Below the pieces are notes generated by a model. The model made no database searches, was not told the origin of the DNA, and saw only the letters and a program-made list of their open reading frames with translations. A stretch of 64,000 nucleotides of DNA from Patescibacteria group bacterium (lineage in GTDB: Bacteria; Patescibacteriota; Gracilibacteria; Peribacterales; Peribacteraceae), in the NCBI GenBank assembly GCA_023263945.1, contig JALQTW010000003.1:1-64000 (forward strand), given 5' to 3'. Shown here in pieces: positions 49,992-59,670 of the stretch. The stretch's first letter is position 1; each line of letters opens with the position of its first letter. The translations under genes were made by a program, and so were the position numbers.

Positions 49992-52900
49992 ATGTCACAG
50001 AATACCAACGTACCGCGACGATCCAGCGTTGTGGACTCTCTTCGAACAAGCTTTTCTTCTCTTTTTGGGAGGAGTACTTCACGATCTCATCATCACACGA
50101 CCCGAATAGAGCAGATGGAACCACGTTTCATGATGAACGGAGATTCCTCTTCTCTCTTTGTTCTGAGTCAGGAAATTCATGCATTGGAAAATCCTCAGGC
50201 AGAAATTGGATCCATAACTCCGGGAACAACAGATATATCGAAAGCAATGCCGGTAGAATTTATTACAGATGAAGTATTGGCACGGACAGGATCCATCATC
50301 AATAGCGCGGAAGGACAAATGCGTTCGAAGGAAGAAATTTTTACGCGTATGACGGGAAGTCCGTATGAAGAAGGAATGCCAGTAGGAGATCTTCTCACGC
50401 AAGCATTACAAAAGACGATGGATACTCTGCGGAGCGATGTTCATGCATTAACAGAAATGACAGACTGGAGAAATCGAGATGATATGCTGAGCAATGCTTC
50501 AGCGCGTCTTCTTCAGCTGGATACAGATCTTGATGATGTCGTCTCTGCGTTTGGTAGTGAACTCCAAAATGTTCCTGCACTTTTGAGCAAGCGAGATAGC
50601 ATCTCTCATGAATTGGAATACGCACGCTCTATGACACCGGATGATGTGGTGCTCAACCCCGGTATCAACCGTGTTGTACAGATGAGGAACGTGCAGGCGG
50701 GACGATTTGCAAGCGGAACAGTGATCGATCTCTCACGAGAAACCATCCGTGTAAGCACTCCGGATGGAAAAGATGTCCTTCTTACAGCAGGAGTTCTGCA
50801 AGGTGATAAAAAGGGTGGCATGTCTGCTGCATTCGTTGATGAAAACGGCGCACCCATCACGCGCAAGATCACCTACATGCGTATGGACAGTGCCAGATCC
50901 GCAGAGTTTGGTGGAACGTTGGTTCTCCAAACCTCCACAGGAGATATTCGGTTCAATCTGGAACAACGTGGCCCCCAAATTCTTCTGAATGATGCTGTCA
51001 TGGCAAAAGGTTTTCGTATTGAGCCGAACGGCCAGAAGACGGCCGGCGTGAAGCAGTTGGATTTCATTGATCCAACTCCACCTATCATCCTTCCGGAACA
51101 ATCTCCAACCGAAAGTGAGGACACCATCGATTTCACGGCATGGTCCTTTCCGGAACTTCCTGCCATGCAAACAGACATAGGGCAGCAAACAAAGAGCGAT
51201 GCAGACACAGCACTGGGGACTTTTCTACGGTCATCCAATGATGTGCAGAATATTGAAAAGCAAATGAGCGATCTCTCCACTAAGAGGGAAACCGTACGCG
51301 CTCAAATAACAAATCTCCAGGTTGAGTTCCATACCATGAAAGAGGCAAGTGATCTTCTTCGTGATAAAACGGCTGTGTATACGCAACGCAAGAATGAACT
51401 CCTCACAGCACGAAATGCATCGAATATTGCTCTTGCTGCCTGGAAAGAGGAGCGGGGAAATATGGCAAAGAAGCAGGAATATGTGAATGCAAATGCACAT
51501 TTTCAGGACGTGAAAGAGGCATATAACCGTGATAGACCTGTCTTTGTGGGAGAGATGGAAGCTGCATATCCTGCAGGCACGAAGGCACATTACTATCTCC
51601 CAAAGATAGACCAAAAACTTCGTGATCTCACAACGCAGGAAAGTAGCTATACCACACAGATTGATGGTCTCACGAACCAGAAAACAATTGCCGTGGGAAA
51701 AAATATGAATGATGCAACGAGTCTTAATGCATCCGTTGTATGGGCAGCAGAGTATGACGATGGAATGCTCGTACGAGGAATGCCAGACCTCACACGCATG
51801 CAAGGTGAACTATCGCAAAATGGCATCTGCACAGAGGCCACATTAGATCTTCCCGGAATTGGAGGAAGCGTGACTATTGAAGGATGGCAGGGTGTCCTCC
51901 GCGCAACACCGACAATGAACGGTCTAGCGGACGGTTCACCTTCCTTGATCAACGCACTGTCAACAAATGCACACGCACTATCGCTCGATTTTTCAGGCGC
52001 AGATCACCTTGTGACACGAGTCACCTTTACTCCGGAAAGTACAGGACCTGGACCACTCTCTGTCTTCGTGTATCGCGGAGAAGAGGAAGTACAAACCTTG
52101 TCTGTCTTGCCTGGTAAACAATGTCTTCTCGAAGAGGAAGGGGGTATTACAGGCATTGTTCTTGAACAATCGCCGGAACGCATTCCACAGATTGCACAGG
52201 AACTGCGGAACTACCTTAATCAGCCTTTCTTCATGAATACCGTGAATGCACGTATCAATGAAAATTATATCAATCTTTCGTTCTATTCACCCTTCATCCC
52301 GGGACGCGAAGCAGAAACAGCCTTGTTCTTTTTCGACCGCTATCCGGACATGATTCTGGAAGAACAAACTGACGTTATTCAGGCCATGAAAAATGGCCCC
52401 CAAGGAAACACATTCTATCTTCATAATCTCGCCGTGGACGGACGCATGAATAAAGATCAGATCGAAGCGGATGCCATATCCCCCATCACCACCCACGCAC
52501 TTGGTATGATAGGCATGGACTGGAATCCGAGCGGGAATTCCGTCGAGATGTCTCGTCGTTTGGGAAGCTCCGGCACTTTTGGCGGTGTCATGATCACGGA
52601 CTTCATGTCCGATCCTGCGAAATACCGCAGCATCACATTCCGGACGGACGGACGAAGTGGCTCTATGCCGACGGAACTGTATTGGATTGATGGAGACGGG
52701 CGCGTGTGCCCTCTCCCGAAGGAATACTATGCGATACAAGGCCGCACGATTGTCCTTGCACCTAATACGCCACAGTTCATCTATGGAAACGTGCAGCAAT
52801 TGCCGACCTACAGTTATACGGGAGATGTTGCCTTTGCTGAACGGGCGAAAGATCTTCTGCCACCGGACCGCATGGCAGTGGAATACATCTTCAGTTACAA

Positions 52901-54515
52901 GAAAAACGGACCCAGTGGAGAGCAGGGATTCTATGGCCCCTTCATGAATACGCCTGCCAGCGGAGACTTTAAGTTTGGGTACGGGGAATTCCAGGGGAAC
53001 ATTGTGAACAGGGGTACCCACGGTGGAGCGTTCACGGTAGATATTTATACGGGCATGACGGGAACTGCCACGGATGAACATGTAAGGACCTTCCAAGGAA
53101 CCATTGGCCCGCAACAAACGATAGGATTCAAATTTTTCTCCAATACCGTAGAGAAAAGTTATGTGACCGTTGTCCTCACCATGCCAGATGGCTCCAAATC
53201 CATTTCTCAAATTGGCATTCCAAAGCCACACTTCCCCAGTGAGGACTCAGAATCTCCCGCGGTCGCTGCATCAAAAGCTCCACCGAAGGATGAGGCGACG
53301 CTACTCTATAACTCTCTGAGTAAGCTCTATGGGCCAATATACGTAGAAGCAGGAACATTATTTACAGAAGATGGTTCAGAGTTGATGCCGATTGGAACGG
53401 CATCTACGGCACTTGTACAATTGGTGCAGGGTACGACATATGCGAGTGCGGATGTGGATACGGGGTTATCAACAACGATTCTCGCTTTGCACAACGCACC
53501 TTTCGATGATGTTAATGTAACTGGAGAAATTACGTGGAATAGTGGAGATATCACAGTGTTTGATTGGACTGAAAATCCTTACGATGGAGATATTTACACG
53601 TTACTTGAGCGACAAAAGAAACTTATCCCATTTGAATATGGACATGGCACAGATTACGCAGCAAGGCTCCAAGCAGACGCTACTAGCATGGCATCTCGCC
53701 TCTCGTCAGAACTGTCTGTACCGGTAAGTGGATATGCCTCAAGTTGGAAAAGGGCTCTCTTCGATGGATATGATTTGAATCATCCGGATGAGACTATGAA
53801 GTATATGTTGCAAGATGCATTGTATGGCCCTCCAGGCGCCGCTGTACTCTCTTCTTTCAGCACTCTTTTACATGTTGTTGATAGTATTGAGGAGCAAGCA
53901 AAACAGGACGTACAAGCAAGAATGGACATACTTACAAAGAACCCTGCAACGTACTCCACGGGCTTCTCCCAAGCGAAAGCGGAATATCAAGGTCTGGTTT
54001 TGTTAAAAGCGTTCCTTATCCTTGGCAATGGCATTACTCCCGATAACTCCTTTTGGGCTATTTTGGAGTGGGTGGGTGGCGAGGGAATGCAATTCCTTGG
54101 AAAATTTATGAAACCGGGCATGACGTATGCTCTGGAAGGATTGGAACGCGTACTTCCTGGATCAAAAGCAGCGGGACAAGCTGTTGGCAATTTCGTGAAG
54201 GCATTAGATGATTTTATCCAGAAATTTGATATGGAGTTAACGAGAGGAGCTGCAGAAACAATGGATGCAAATATTAATCAAGGACTGCGCCTCACAGGAA
54301 ACGCAAGACCGCTCAATTTGAATGAAAAATTGGCCTTGCAAGAGGTTATGGCCGACTATCCAAATGGACGTACTCTCAGTATAGATTTGACTGATCCTCG
54401 CTGGCCATCCTCTGAAGGATGGGTGAAAAAATCGTATCGAGTGAACGATATTGAAATTCATTACGTGTACAATACAGTCACTGAATTTGCCGATGACTTT
54501 AAATTCAAATATTGA
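49992..54515 (+). CDS. Giant LEPR-motif exported protein with compact C-terminal toxin-like module
   Basis: 1507 residues from ATG 49992 (in-frame GTG 49899 and ATG 49959 also possible). A basic N-terminus leads into TRIEQMEPRFMMNGD, the LEPR-XLL-type motif. A coiled coil lies near 415-540, then beta-rich stalk domains, then a linker KPHFPSED-SPAVAASKAPPKDEATL (near 1075-1100). The C-terminal ~410 residues after it are AT-richer. The last ~60 (DPRWPSSEGWVKK, EIHYVYNTVTEF, DDFKFKY) have the GWVK...IHYxYN...DDFKFK pattern of small effector modules at the ends of polymorphic toxins. The next gene (2 nt away) fits an immunity protein. A contact-dependent toxin is inferred. Confidence 0.8.
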   Translation: MSQNTNVPRRSSVVDSLRTSFSSLFGRSTSRSHHHTTRIEQMEPRFMMNGDSSSLFVLSQEIHALENPQAEIGSITPGTTDISKAMPVEFITDEVLARTGSIINSAEGQMRSKEEIFTRMTGSPYEEGMPVGDLLTQALQKTMDTLRSDVHALTEMTDWRNRDDMLSNASARLLQLDTDLDDVVSAFGSELQNVPALLSKRDSISHELEYARSMTPDDVVLNPGINRVVQMRNVQAGRFASGTVIDLSRETIRVSTPDGKDVLLTAGVLQGDKKGGMSAAFVDENGAPITRKITYMRMDSARSAEFGGTLVLQTSTGDIRFNLEQRGPQILLNDAVMAKGFRIEPNGQKTAGVKQLDFIDPTPPIILPEQSPTESEDTIDFTAWSFPELPAMQTDIGQQTKSDADTALGTFLRSSNDVQNIEKQMSDLSTKRETVRAQITNLQVEFHTMKEASDLLRDKTAVYTQRKNELLTARNASNIALAAWKEERGNMAKKQEYVNANAHFQDVKEAYNRDRPVFVGEMEAAYPAGTKAHYYLPKIDQKLRDLTTQESSYTTQIDGLTNQKTIAVGKNMNDATSLNASVVWAAEYDDGMLVRGMPDLTRMQGELSQNGICTEATLDLPGIGGSVTIEGWQGVLRATPTMNGLADGSPSLINALSTNAHALSLDFSGADHLVTRVTFTPESTGPGPLSVFVYRGEEEVQTLSVLPGKQCLLEEEGGITGIVLEQSPERIPQIAQELRNYLNQPFFMNTVNARINENYINLSFYSPFIPGREAETALFFFDRYPDMILEEQTDVIQAMKNGPQGNTFYLHNLAVDGRMNKDQIEADAISPITTHALGMIGMDWNPSGNSVEMSRRLGSSGTFGGVMITDFMSDPAKYRSITFRTDGRSGSMPTELYWIDGDGRVCPLPKEYYAIQGRTIVLAPNTPQFIYGNVQQLPTYSYTGDVAFAERAKDLLPPDRMAVEYIFSYKKNGPSGEQGFYGPFMNTPASGDFKFGYGEFQGNIVNRGTHGGAFTVDIYTGMTGTATDEHVRTFQGTIGPQQTIGFKFFSNTVEKSYVTVVLTMPDGSKSISQIGIPKPHFPSEDSESPAVAASKAPPKDEATLLYNSLSKLYGPIYVEAGTLFTEDGSELMPIGTASTALVQLVQGTTYASADVDTGLSTTILALHNAPFDDVNVTGEITWNSGDITVFDWTENPYDGDIYTLLERQKKLIPFEYGHGTDYAARLQADATSMASRLSSELSVPVSGYASSWKRALFDGYDLNHPDETMKYMLQDALYGPPGAAVLSSFSTLLHVVDSIEEQAKQDVQARMDILTKNPATYSTGFSQAKAEYQGLVLLKAFLILGNGITPDNSFWAILEWVGGEGMQFLGKFMKPGMTYALEGLERVLPGSKAAGQAVGNFVKALDDFIQKFDMELTRGAAETMDANINQGLRLTGNARPLNLNEKLALQEVMADYPNGRTLSIDLTDPRWPSSEGWVKKSYRVNDIEIHYVYNTVTEFADDFKFKY
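53217..53299 (+). repeat. Near-identical linker tract, copy 1
   Basis: 83 bp matching 55142-55224 with three differences. It encodes the KPHFPSED...PPKDEAT linker just before the effector part. Flanking DNA is much less alike, so this is a likely recombination point. Confidence 0.85.
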
Positions 54516-54517
54516 TT

Positions 54518-54925
54518 ATGAGAGTAAAATTTATACATCAACAGGGTGATGAAAAATTCTTACAAGAATTAAGAATTGCTGGCCATAATAAGAATACAAA
54601 ATTTCCTGTTATATTTAACAATGAATATATTGTTTATGGGATCTCATTATGGAAGGGGGTATTAGAGTATTTGGTTGTTAGTGATGAAATAAATCGACCT
54701 GATTGGATTCCTGCCTTTCTGTTCGAAATTATTGATAACAAATGCCCAAGCAATTGGCTATTTTCATATCGACGAGACAAACATAGCATAGGACTTGAAG
54801 CCATTTGGGGATATAAAGAAATGGTATCAAATACTAATCATCATGATGATCTTATCGAAAGAACCACCGAAGCTCTTGCCCTATTTGAGAAACGTCGCAA
54901 AGAAATTGATGAAAATTATCTATAA
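54518..54925 (+). CDS. Probable immunity protein for the LEPR giant's effector
   Basis: 135 residues, soluble, acidic. Motifs NNEYIVYGISLWKGVLEYLV (near 34-53), DWIPAFLFEIID and GLEAIWGYKEMV match its paralogue at 56452-56886. This pattern is familiar from genes placed directly after GWVK...DDFKFK-type effector modules in many bacteria. Start ATG 54518 lies 2 nt after the giant's stop, so translation is coupled. Its job would be to bind and block the effector in the producer cell. Assigned from context and pattern; not proven. Confidence 0.72.
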   Translation: MRVKFIHQQGDEKFLQELRIAGHNKNTKFPVIFNNEYIVYGISLWKGVLEYLVVSDEINRPDWIPAFLFEIIDNKCPSNWLFSYRRDKHSIGLEAIWGYKEMVSNTNHHDDLIERTTEALALFEKRRKEIDENYL

Positions 54926-55000
54926 ATCTGGCGTTTAAAAATTTAAGATGATCAATTCCGAGTAAGATAATGTAAAAAAGAGTCTTATATCATATAGTGT

Positions 55001-56455
55001 ATGGCAACTGACATCTTTCACAGCATCATAGGTCCACAGCAAACGATTAGGCTCAAATTTTTCTCCGGCACGACAGAAACGGGGTATGTGACGGTCGTCT
55101 TAACGATGCCCGATGGCACGAAATCGATCACACAGATCGGTATTCCAAAGCCACACTTCCCCAGTGAAGACCCGGAATCTCCCGCGGTCGCTGCATCAAA
55201 AGCTCCACCGAAGGATGAGGCGACATTAGTCTATGAATCTTTAACAAAACTGTATGGTCCGATTCATGTGGAGATGGGTACTCTATTTACGGAAGATGGT
55301 GCAGAATTGATGCCTATTGGCACTGCATCCACCGCGCTCGTTCAGCTGGTACAGGGAACAAATTACGTTATGAGCAATCCTGATTCGGGATTGGCGACGA
55401 CGATTCTTGCTTTGCATGATGCTGCTTTTGATGATGTGCATGTCATTGGAGGTGTGACTTGGCACGACGATGACACAACGGAGTTTGAGTGGAATGAAAA
55501 TCCTTACGACGGAGATGTCTATGCATTTCTTGAGCAACAGAAAAGTTTTATTCCGTTTGAATATGGGCCAGGAATAAATTATGAAGCAAATCTCCAAAGG
55601 GATGCGGCAAACATGGCTTCAAGATTGGCATCACAATTATCTGATCCAGTAAGTGGTTATTCCTCAAGTTGGAAAAGAGCACTTTTTGATGGATACGATT
55701 TGGAGCATCCTGATGAAGTACTTGGAGTTATGTTGAATGATGCTCTCCATGGACCTCCGGGCGCAGTTGCACTCGCTTCATTAAGCACTCTTTTGGATGC
55801 TGTTGATCATATAGAAGAACAGGCAAAGCAGGATGTGCAGGCCAGAATGGATATGCTTTTGCAAAATCCGGCAACCTACTCTGCAGGATTCTCGTCCGCA
55901 AGAGCGGAATACCAAGGTCTTGTTTTGCTAAAAGCATTCCTCATTCTTGGCGATGGCATCACGGCTGATAACTCTTTCTGGGCGATTGTTGATTGGGCGG
56001 GCGCAGAAGGATTGCAATTTCTGAGTAAATTTATGAAGCCCGGCATGCGTTATGCATTAGAAGGTTTAGATCGTTATTTGCCCGGAGCAAAGGCACACGG
56101 CGAAACTGCGAGTAACTTTGTAAAAACAGTAGATGATTTTATACGAAAATTTGACGTGGATTTGACGAAGGGAGCTGCGGAAACAATGGATGCAGATATC
56201 AGTCTTGGATTACGCACAACAGGAAGAGCAGAACCACTTACTCTAAACGAAAAAATGGCTTATCAAGCAGTTATTGCGGATCCTCTAAATTCAAATGCAA
56301 CTGTTCTTAGGATTCAATTAAATGATCCACGTTGGCCGGCATCTCAGGGATGGGTAAAAATGGCGCAAAATATCAGGGGTATTGAAATTCATTACAATTA
56401 CAATACGATTACAGGTGCAATTGATGACATTAAGTTTATTTTTATCGATTTATGA
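55001..56455 (+). CDS. Orphan copy of the effector-bearing C-terminal region (484 aa)
   Basis: Nearly the whole protein (from IIGPQQTIRLKFF, residue 9) is a paralogue of the last ~475 residues of the giant at 49992-54515. It includes the KPHFPSED/PPKDEATL linker and an effector end with DPRWPASQGWVKM, EIHYNYN and DDIKF. LEPR motif, coiled coil and stalk are missing, and no signal peptide is present. It therefore looks like a stored, unexported cassette that could recombine into the giant through the shared linker. TATCAT (54988-54993) ends 7 nt before ATG 55001, so it may still be expressed. Followed by its own immunity-like gene (ATGA overlap). Confidence 0.78.
   Translation: MATDIFHSIIGPQQTIRLKFFSGTTETGYVTVVLTMPDGTKSITQIGIPKPHFPSEDPESPAVAASKAPPKDEATLVYESLTKLYGPIHVEMGTLFTEDGAELMPIGTASTALVQLVQGTNYVMSNPDSGLATTILALHDAAFDDVHVIGGVTWHDDDTTEFEWNENPYDGDVYAFLEQQKSFIPFEYGPGINYEANLQRDAANMASRLASQLSDPVSGYSSSWKRALFDGYDLEHPDEVLGVMLNDALHGPPGAVALASLSTLLDAVDHIEEQAKQDVQARMDMLLQNPATYSAGFSSARAEYQGLVLLKAFLILGDGITADNSFWAIVDWAGAEGLQFLSKFMKPGMRYALEGLDRYLPGAKAHGETASNFVKTVDDFIRKFDVDLTKGAAETMDADISLGLRTTGRAEPLTLNEKMAYQAVIADPLNSNATVLRIQLNDPRWPASQGWVKMAQNIRGIEIHYNYNTITGAIDDIKFIFIDL
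55142..55224 (+). repeat. Near-identical linker tract, copy 2
   Basis: 83 bp matching 53217-53299 with three differences; see that entry. Confidence 0.85.
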
Positions 56456-56886
56456 AAGTGAGATACATTCACAATAATACTGACGTATTACCGGCGACAT
56501 TGAAATCATTTATTCATGAAAAACAGAAGGGATATCCCCTTACTCCAAATAAAGAATATGTCGTTTGTGCGATAAATATATGGAAAGGAATATTGCAGTA
56601 TTTAGTAACGGAACAAAGTGAAAAAGGTAATGATTTCCCAGTTTGGGTTCCAACAATTCTTTTTGAGATTACAGATCCACGCTGTCCTCATATATGGTCT
56701 TTTGCTCATTATCCCGAAAATCGTGACAAAGGACTTGAAGCAATTTTGGGATATCCTGAGTTAGTAGATTTAAGAAATGGACACTACGACGGAGTGCTTC
56801 TAGGAGACCAAGAAGCACGCAAGTTATTTCATATTCGAAGAATAGAAATAGAAAAAAGTGTTCCTGGTGAATGGGTACAATTATAG
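56452..56886 (+). CDS. Probable immunity protein of the orphan cassette
   Basis: 144 residues, paralogue of the 54518 product: NKEYVVCAINIWKGILQYLV, VWVPTILFEITD, GLEAILGYPELV, with a divergent C-terminus. ATG 56452 overlaps the orphan's stop (ATGA). Divergence of both effector end and immunity gene between the two pairs suggests that each immunity protein fits its own effector. Confidence 0.72.
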   Translation: MKVRYIHNNTDVLPATLKSFIHEKQKGYPLTPNKEYVVCAINIWKGILQYLVTEQSEKGNDFPVWVPTILFEITDPRCPHIWSFAHYPENRDKGLEAILGYPELVDLRNGHYDGVLLGDQEARKLFHIRRIEIEKSVPGEWVQL

Positions 56887-56909
56887 ATTAACTAATTCCT
56901 CTAACTTCT

Positions 56910-57788
56910 ATGTCTTCCATTCAACTTCAAATCCGTGACAATTCCAGAAAAACATTCCTTGCAATGGCATTTTTAACAACGCTTATTGGAATTTTAGGAT
57001 CTGCTCTCTCTTACATTTTTCAGTGGGGCCTTACTGGTACAGGATGGTTTCTTATAATTGCAGGCTGTATTGATTTCATAGCATTCTTTTTCTCAGACAG
57101 AATTGTCTTAAAAGCATCAGGAGCTAAACAATTAGAGAAAAATCAGGCACCTGAATTATTTTTAATTATTGAAAAATTATGCATGCAAGAAAATTTACCT
57201 TTACCAAAATTATATTTAATCAATGATACATCTATGAACGCATTCGCGACAGGGCGAAATACAAAGCATGCTGCTATCGCTGTTACAAGAGGTATTGTAG
57301 AAAAATTATCTGAAGATGAGTTAACAGGGGTAATCGCGCATGAACTCAGTCATATTCAGAATAATGACATACGCACTATGGCAATTATTACAGTCTTAGT
57401 TGGTGGAATTAGTCTAATCGCAGATATGTTTTGGTATTCATCATTTGCAACTAAATCACAGGAAAAAGATCGTTCCGGAATGATAGCCTGGATTGGTGTT
57501 GGACTTGCTATTTTTGCCCCCCTCACGGCAATGTTGATTCAGCTTTTTATTTCACGCAAAAGGGAACTTATTGCAGATGCTACAGCAGCGCACATGACAC
57601 AAAAACCAAAGGCTCTTGCATCTGCTCTCCAAAAAATAAGCATGAATGTAATTATGCCAACTCATACTAGCCGTGCTACCGCTCATCTCTATTTTTCTTC
57701 ACCCTCTCGTGGAGAAGCACTTCTCGATAAACTTTTTTCAACACATCCACCCATTGAAGAGAGAATCAATCTTCTGATGAATATGTAA
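56910..57788 (+). CDS. htpX: HtpX-like M48 membrane metallopeptidase
   Basis: 292 residues with the M48B layout: two N-terminal membrane helices (AMAFLTTLIGILGSALSYIF and the next), the zinc motif HELSHI (near 145-150) and the third ligand in RELIADATAA (near 224). Two further helices lie near 160-210, and the C-terminal LFSTHPPIEERI motif is present. It degrades damaged membrane proteins on the cytosolic side. AT-rich like its neighbours. No clear promoter directly upstream; it may be read from the preceding cassette. Confidence 0.93.
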   Translation: MSSIQLQIRDNSRKTFLAMAFLTTLIGILGSALSYIFQWGLTGTGWFLIIAGCIDFIAFFFSDRIVLKASGAKQLEKNQAPELFLIIEKLCMQENLPLPKLYLINDTSMNAFATGRNTKHAAIAVTRGIVEKLSEDELTGVIAHELSHIQNNDIRTMAIITVLVGGISLIADMFWYSSFATKSQEKDRSGMIAWIGVGLAIFAPLTAMLIQLFISRKRELIADATAAHMTQKPKALASALQKISMNVIMPTHTSRATAHLYFSSPSRGEALLDKLFSTHPPIEERINLLMNM

Positions 57789-57816
57789 TATTCATTTATT
57801 TCCTCATTCCTTTATT

Positions 57817-58443
57817 ATGAAAAAACAAGAAAAAGAAAATGATAAAATCATTATTGGATCTAGTGTTCACAAAAGTGTTGTTTGTGAACAATGCAAAAAA
57901 GAAGGTAAGGCAGATACCTTTTTCTCATATCAAAAAAAAGATAAAACGGAAATGTATTTGTGTTCAGAATGTCGCGATAAAATGAATGCAGCATTTAAGG
58001 AAGAAACAAAAAATCCAAATTACCTACGTGCAATTGCAGGAGGTGTAATAGCCGGAATCATAGGAGGTCTCCTTTGGTATTTTATTGCAGTTCTAACAAA
58101 CCGTGAGTTTGGGTATGTAGCAATTGCACTTGGATTCCTAGTAGGAATGGGCGTGATAGTAGGATCAGGTGGTAAGCGTGGTCATATGCTACAAATGATT
58201 GCATTACTACTTACATTATTTGTTATTTTCGTCGCTGAGTACGGGATCTTCAGACATACCTTAAACATTTATATACAAGAACATGCATCGGAATTGAATG
58301 ACATCGATCCTAATATGATTCGTGATGCATTGGGAGTATTGAACCCTATCTTTCTTAAGTCTCTTATTTCCCCTATCGGTCTTGTGATTTACGCAATTGG
58401 TGCATACTGCGCATATTCAATTCCAAAACCCAGAAAAATATAA
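57817..58443 (+). CDS. Zinc-ribbon membrane protein, 208 aa
   Basis: N-terminal soluble part with two Cys pairs (CEQC near 23-26 and CSEC near 49-52), probably binding zinc. Four membrane helices follow (near 70-92, 97-113, 122-144 and 180-200). The first is Gly-rich (AIAGGVIAGIIGGLLWYFI). No named family assigned. It follows htpX by 28 nt on the same strand and may be co-transcribed, hinting at membrane quality control, which is inference. Confidence 0.7.
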   Translation: MKKQEKENDKIIIGSSVHKSVVCEQCKKEGKADTFFSYQKKDKTEMYLCSECRDKMNAAFKEETKNPNYLRAIAGGVIAGIIGGLLWYFIAVLTNREFGYVAIALGFLVGMGVIVGSGGKRGHMLQMIALLLTLFVIFVAEYGIFRHTLNIYIQEHASELNDIDPNMIRDALGVLNPIFLKSLISPIGLVIYAIGAYCAYSIPKPRKI

Positions 58444-58471
58444 TATGTCACTCTGATAAATTGTAATCCCT

Positions 58472-59476
58472 TTACTTCTCCCCCTCCACTAACCCTGCCG
58501 TCTGAAGTCTCTTTAAGTCCTTCTCAAAGCTGATCATTCCTTCCTCTGCACTCGTCTGGAGCACGCTTGGAAGCTCTGCAAGGCGCTGTTCACGAATGAT
58601 ATTTGCAACTGCTGGGTTCTTAATAAGAATTTCACGGTTTGCAATAAGGCCGCCGCCAATCTTGGGTACCAGACGCTGTGCAATGACCGCACGGAGTGAG
58701 AGGGATAGCTGATAGCGTACTTGGGACTGCTGGTGAGCAGGGAAGACGTCAATAATGCGGTCTACCGTCTGCATGGTGTTCGGCGTGTGAAGCGTTGCAA
58801 GAACCAGGTGACCTGTTTCTGCAAGGCTGAGAGCAAGAGCGATGGTATCCAGATCACGCATTTCCCCCACCATCACGACATCTGGATCCTGGCGGAGAAG
58901 GTGCTTCATCCCTTCCGGGAAACTTTGGAAGTCTGTTCCCAGTTCGCGCTGACGAATGAGGGAATTCTTGGATTTAAACGTGAATTCAATAGGATCCTCC
59001 AGCGTGATGATGTTGAGTGGTGCTTCCTCGTTGAACTGATTGATGATGGCTGCAAGAGAGGTAGACTTTCCGCTTCCTGTAGGACCTGTGAAGAGTACAA
59101 GACCATCGCGGCTTCGGCAAATGTCCATCACCACTGTTGGGAGTTGTACTTCTTCGATGGTGGGAGGCACGGGTGGAATGAGACGTGCCGCAAGAGCGGG
59201 CTTGCCCATGGCAAGGTGCACATTCACGCGGAAGCGTGTGCCATCGGGCAGGGCATATGCACAATCAATGTCCCCCACTTTCTTAAAGGTCTCATATTCC
59301 TGCTCATTCAAAAATTCACGAATGTACTGTTCTACCGTTTGCGCGGAAAGAATTTCTCCCACAGGAGTCATGACTCCATCGAGGCGAAGCATGGGAACAT
59401 TCTCAGACACAAGGTGAATATCGGAGGCGTTCTCTTTCAGGGCCATGGCCCAGTAAGGATTCGTGATTTCAGGCAT
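58472..59476 (-). CDS. pilT: Type IV pilus retraction ATPase PilT
   Basis: 334 residues. N-terminal PAS-like domain (ASDIHLVSENVPMLRLDG, near 11-28), Walker A GPTGSGKST (near 132), Asp box ITLEDPIEF, Walker B DPDVVMVGEMRD (near 198) and the His box AETGHLVLATLHT (near 217). The family's C-terminal AEEGMISFEKDL lies near the end. It disassembles pili to drive twitching and DNA uptake, which suits dprA 3.3 kb away. Start ATG 59476 has TATACT (59488-59483) 6 nt upstream; the frame from 59494 is trimmed. No other pilus gene lies in the window. Confidence 0.93.
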   Translation of the reverse strand: MPEITNPYWAMALKENASDIHLVSENVPMLRLDGVMTPVGEILSAQTVEQYIREFLNEQEYETFKKVGDIDCAYALPDGTRFRVNVHLAMGKPALAARLIPPVPPTIEEVQLPTVVMDICRSRDGLVLFTGPTGSGKSTSLAAIINQFNEEAPLNIITLEDPIEFTFKSKNSLIRQRELGTDFQSFPEGMKHLLRQDPDVVMVGEMRDLDTIALALSLAETGHLVLATLHTPNTMQTVDRIIDVFPAHQQSQVRYQLSLSLRAVIAQRLVPKIGGGLIANREILIKNPAVANIIREQRLAELPSVLQTSAEEGMISFEKDLKRLQTAGLVEGEK

Positions 59477-59670
59477 CGAATAAGTATAGCACAAGTAGCA
59501 CGTTTTGTCATTGCTTTTCTGGAGGCAAAAAAGAGGGTAGTGACTAGAGGGTAGTGGCTAGAAAAGCAAAAGAAATGCCTCATCTCTCCTCACTACTCAC
59601 TCATCACTTCTCATCCCTGCTTTCCACCTCTGGTTACTTTCCTTTGTCCAAGGCAGAATCCTCTGCACCT

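Noticed and set aside
52287..53231. 314-aa minus-strand ORF opposite the second giant gene
   Set aside because: Shadow of the plus-strand coding frame; no supporting signals.
55001..56455. Orphan cassette as an assembly duplication of the giant's end
   Set aside because: The two copies differ throughout at protein level and only the 83-bp linker is near identical, so it is a real paralogue.
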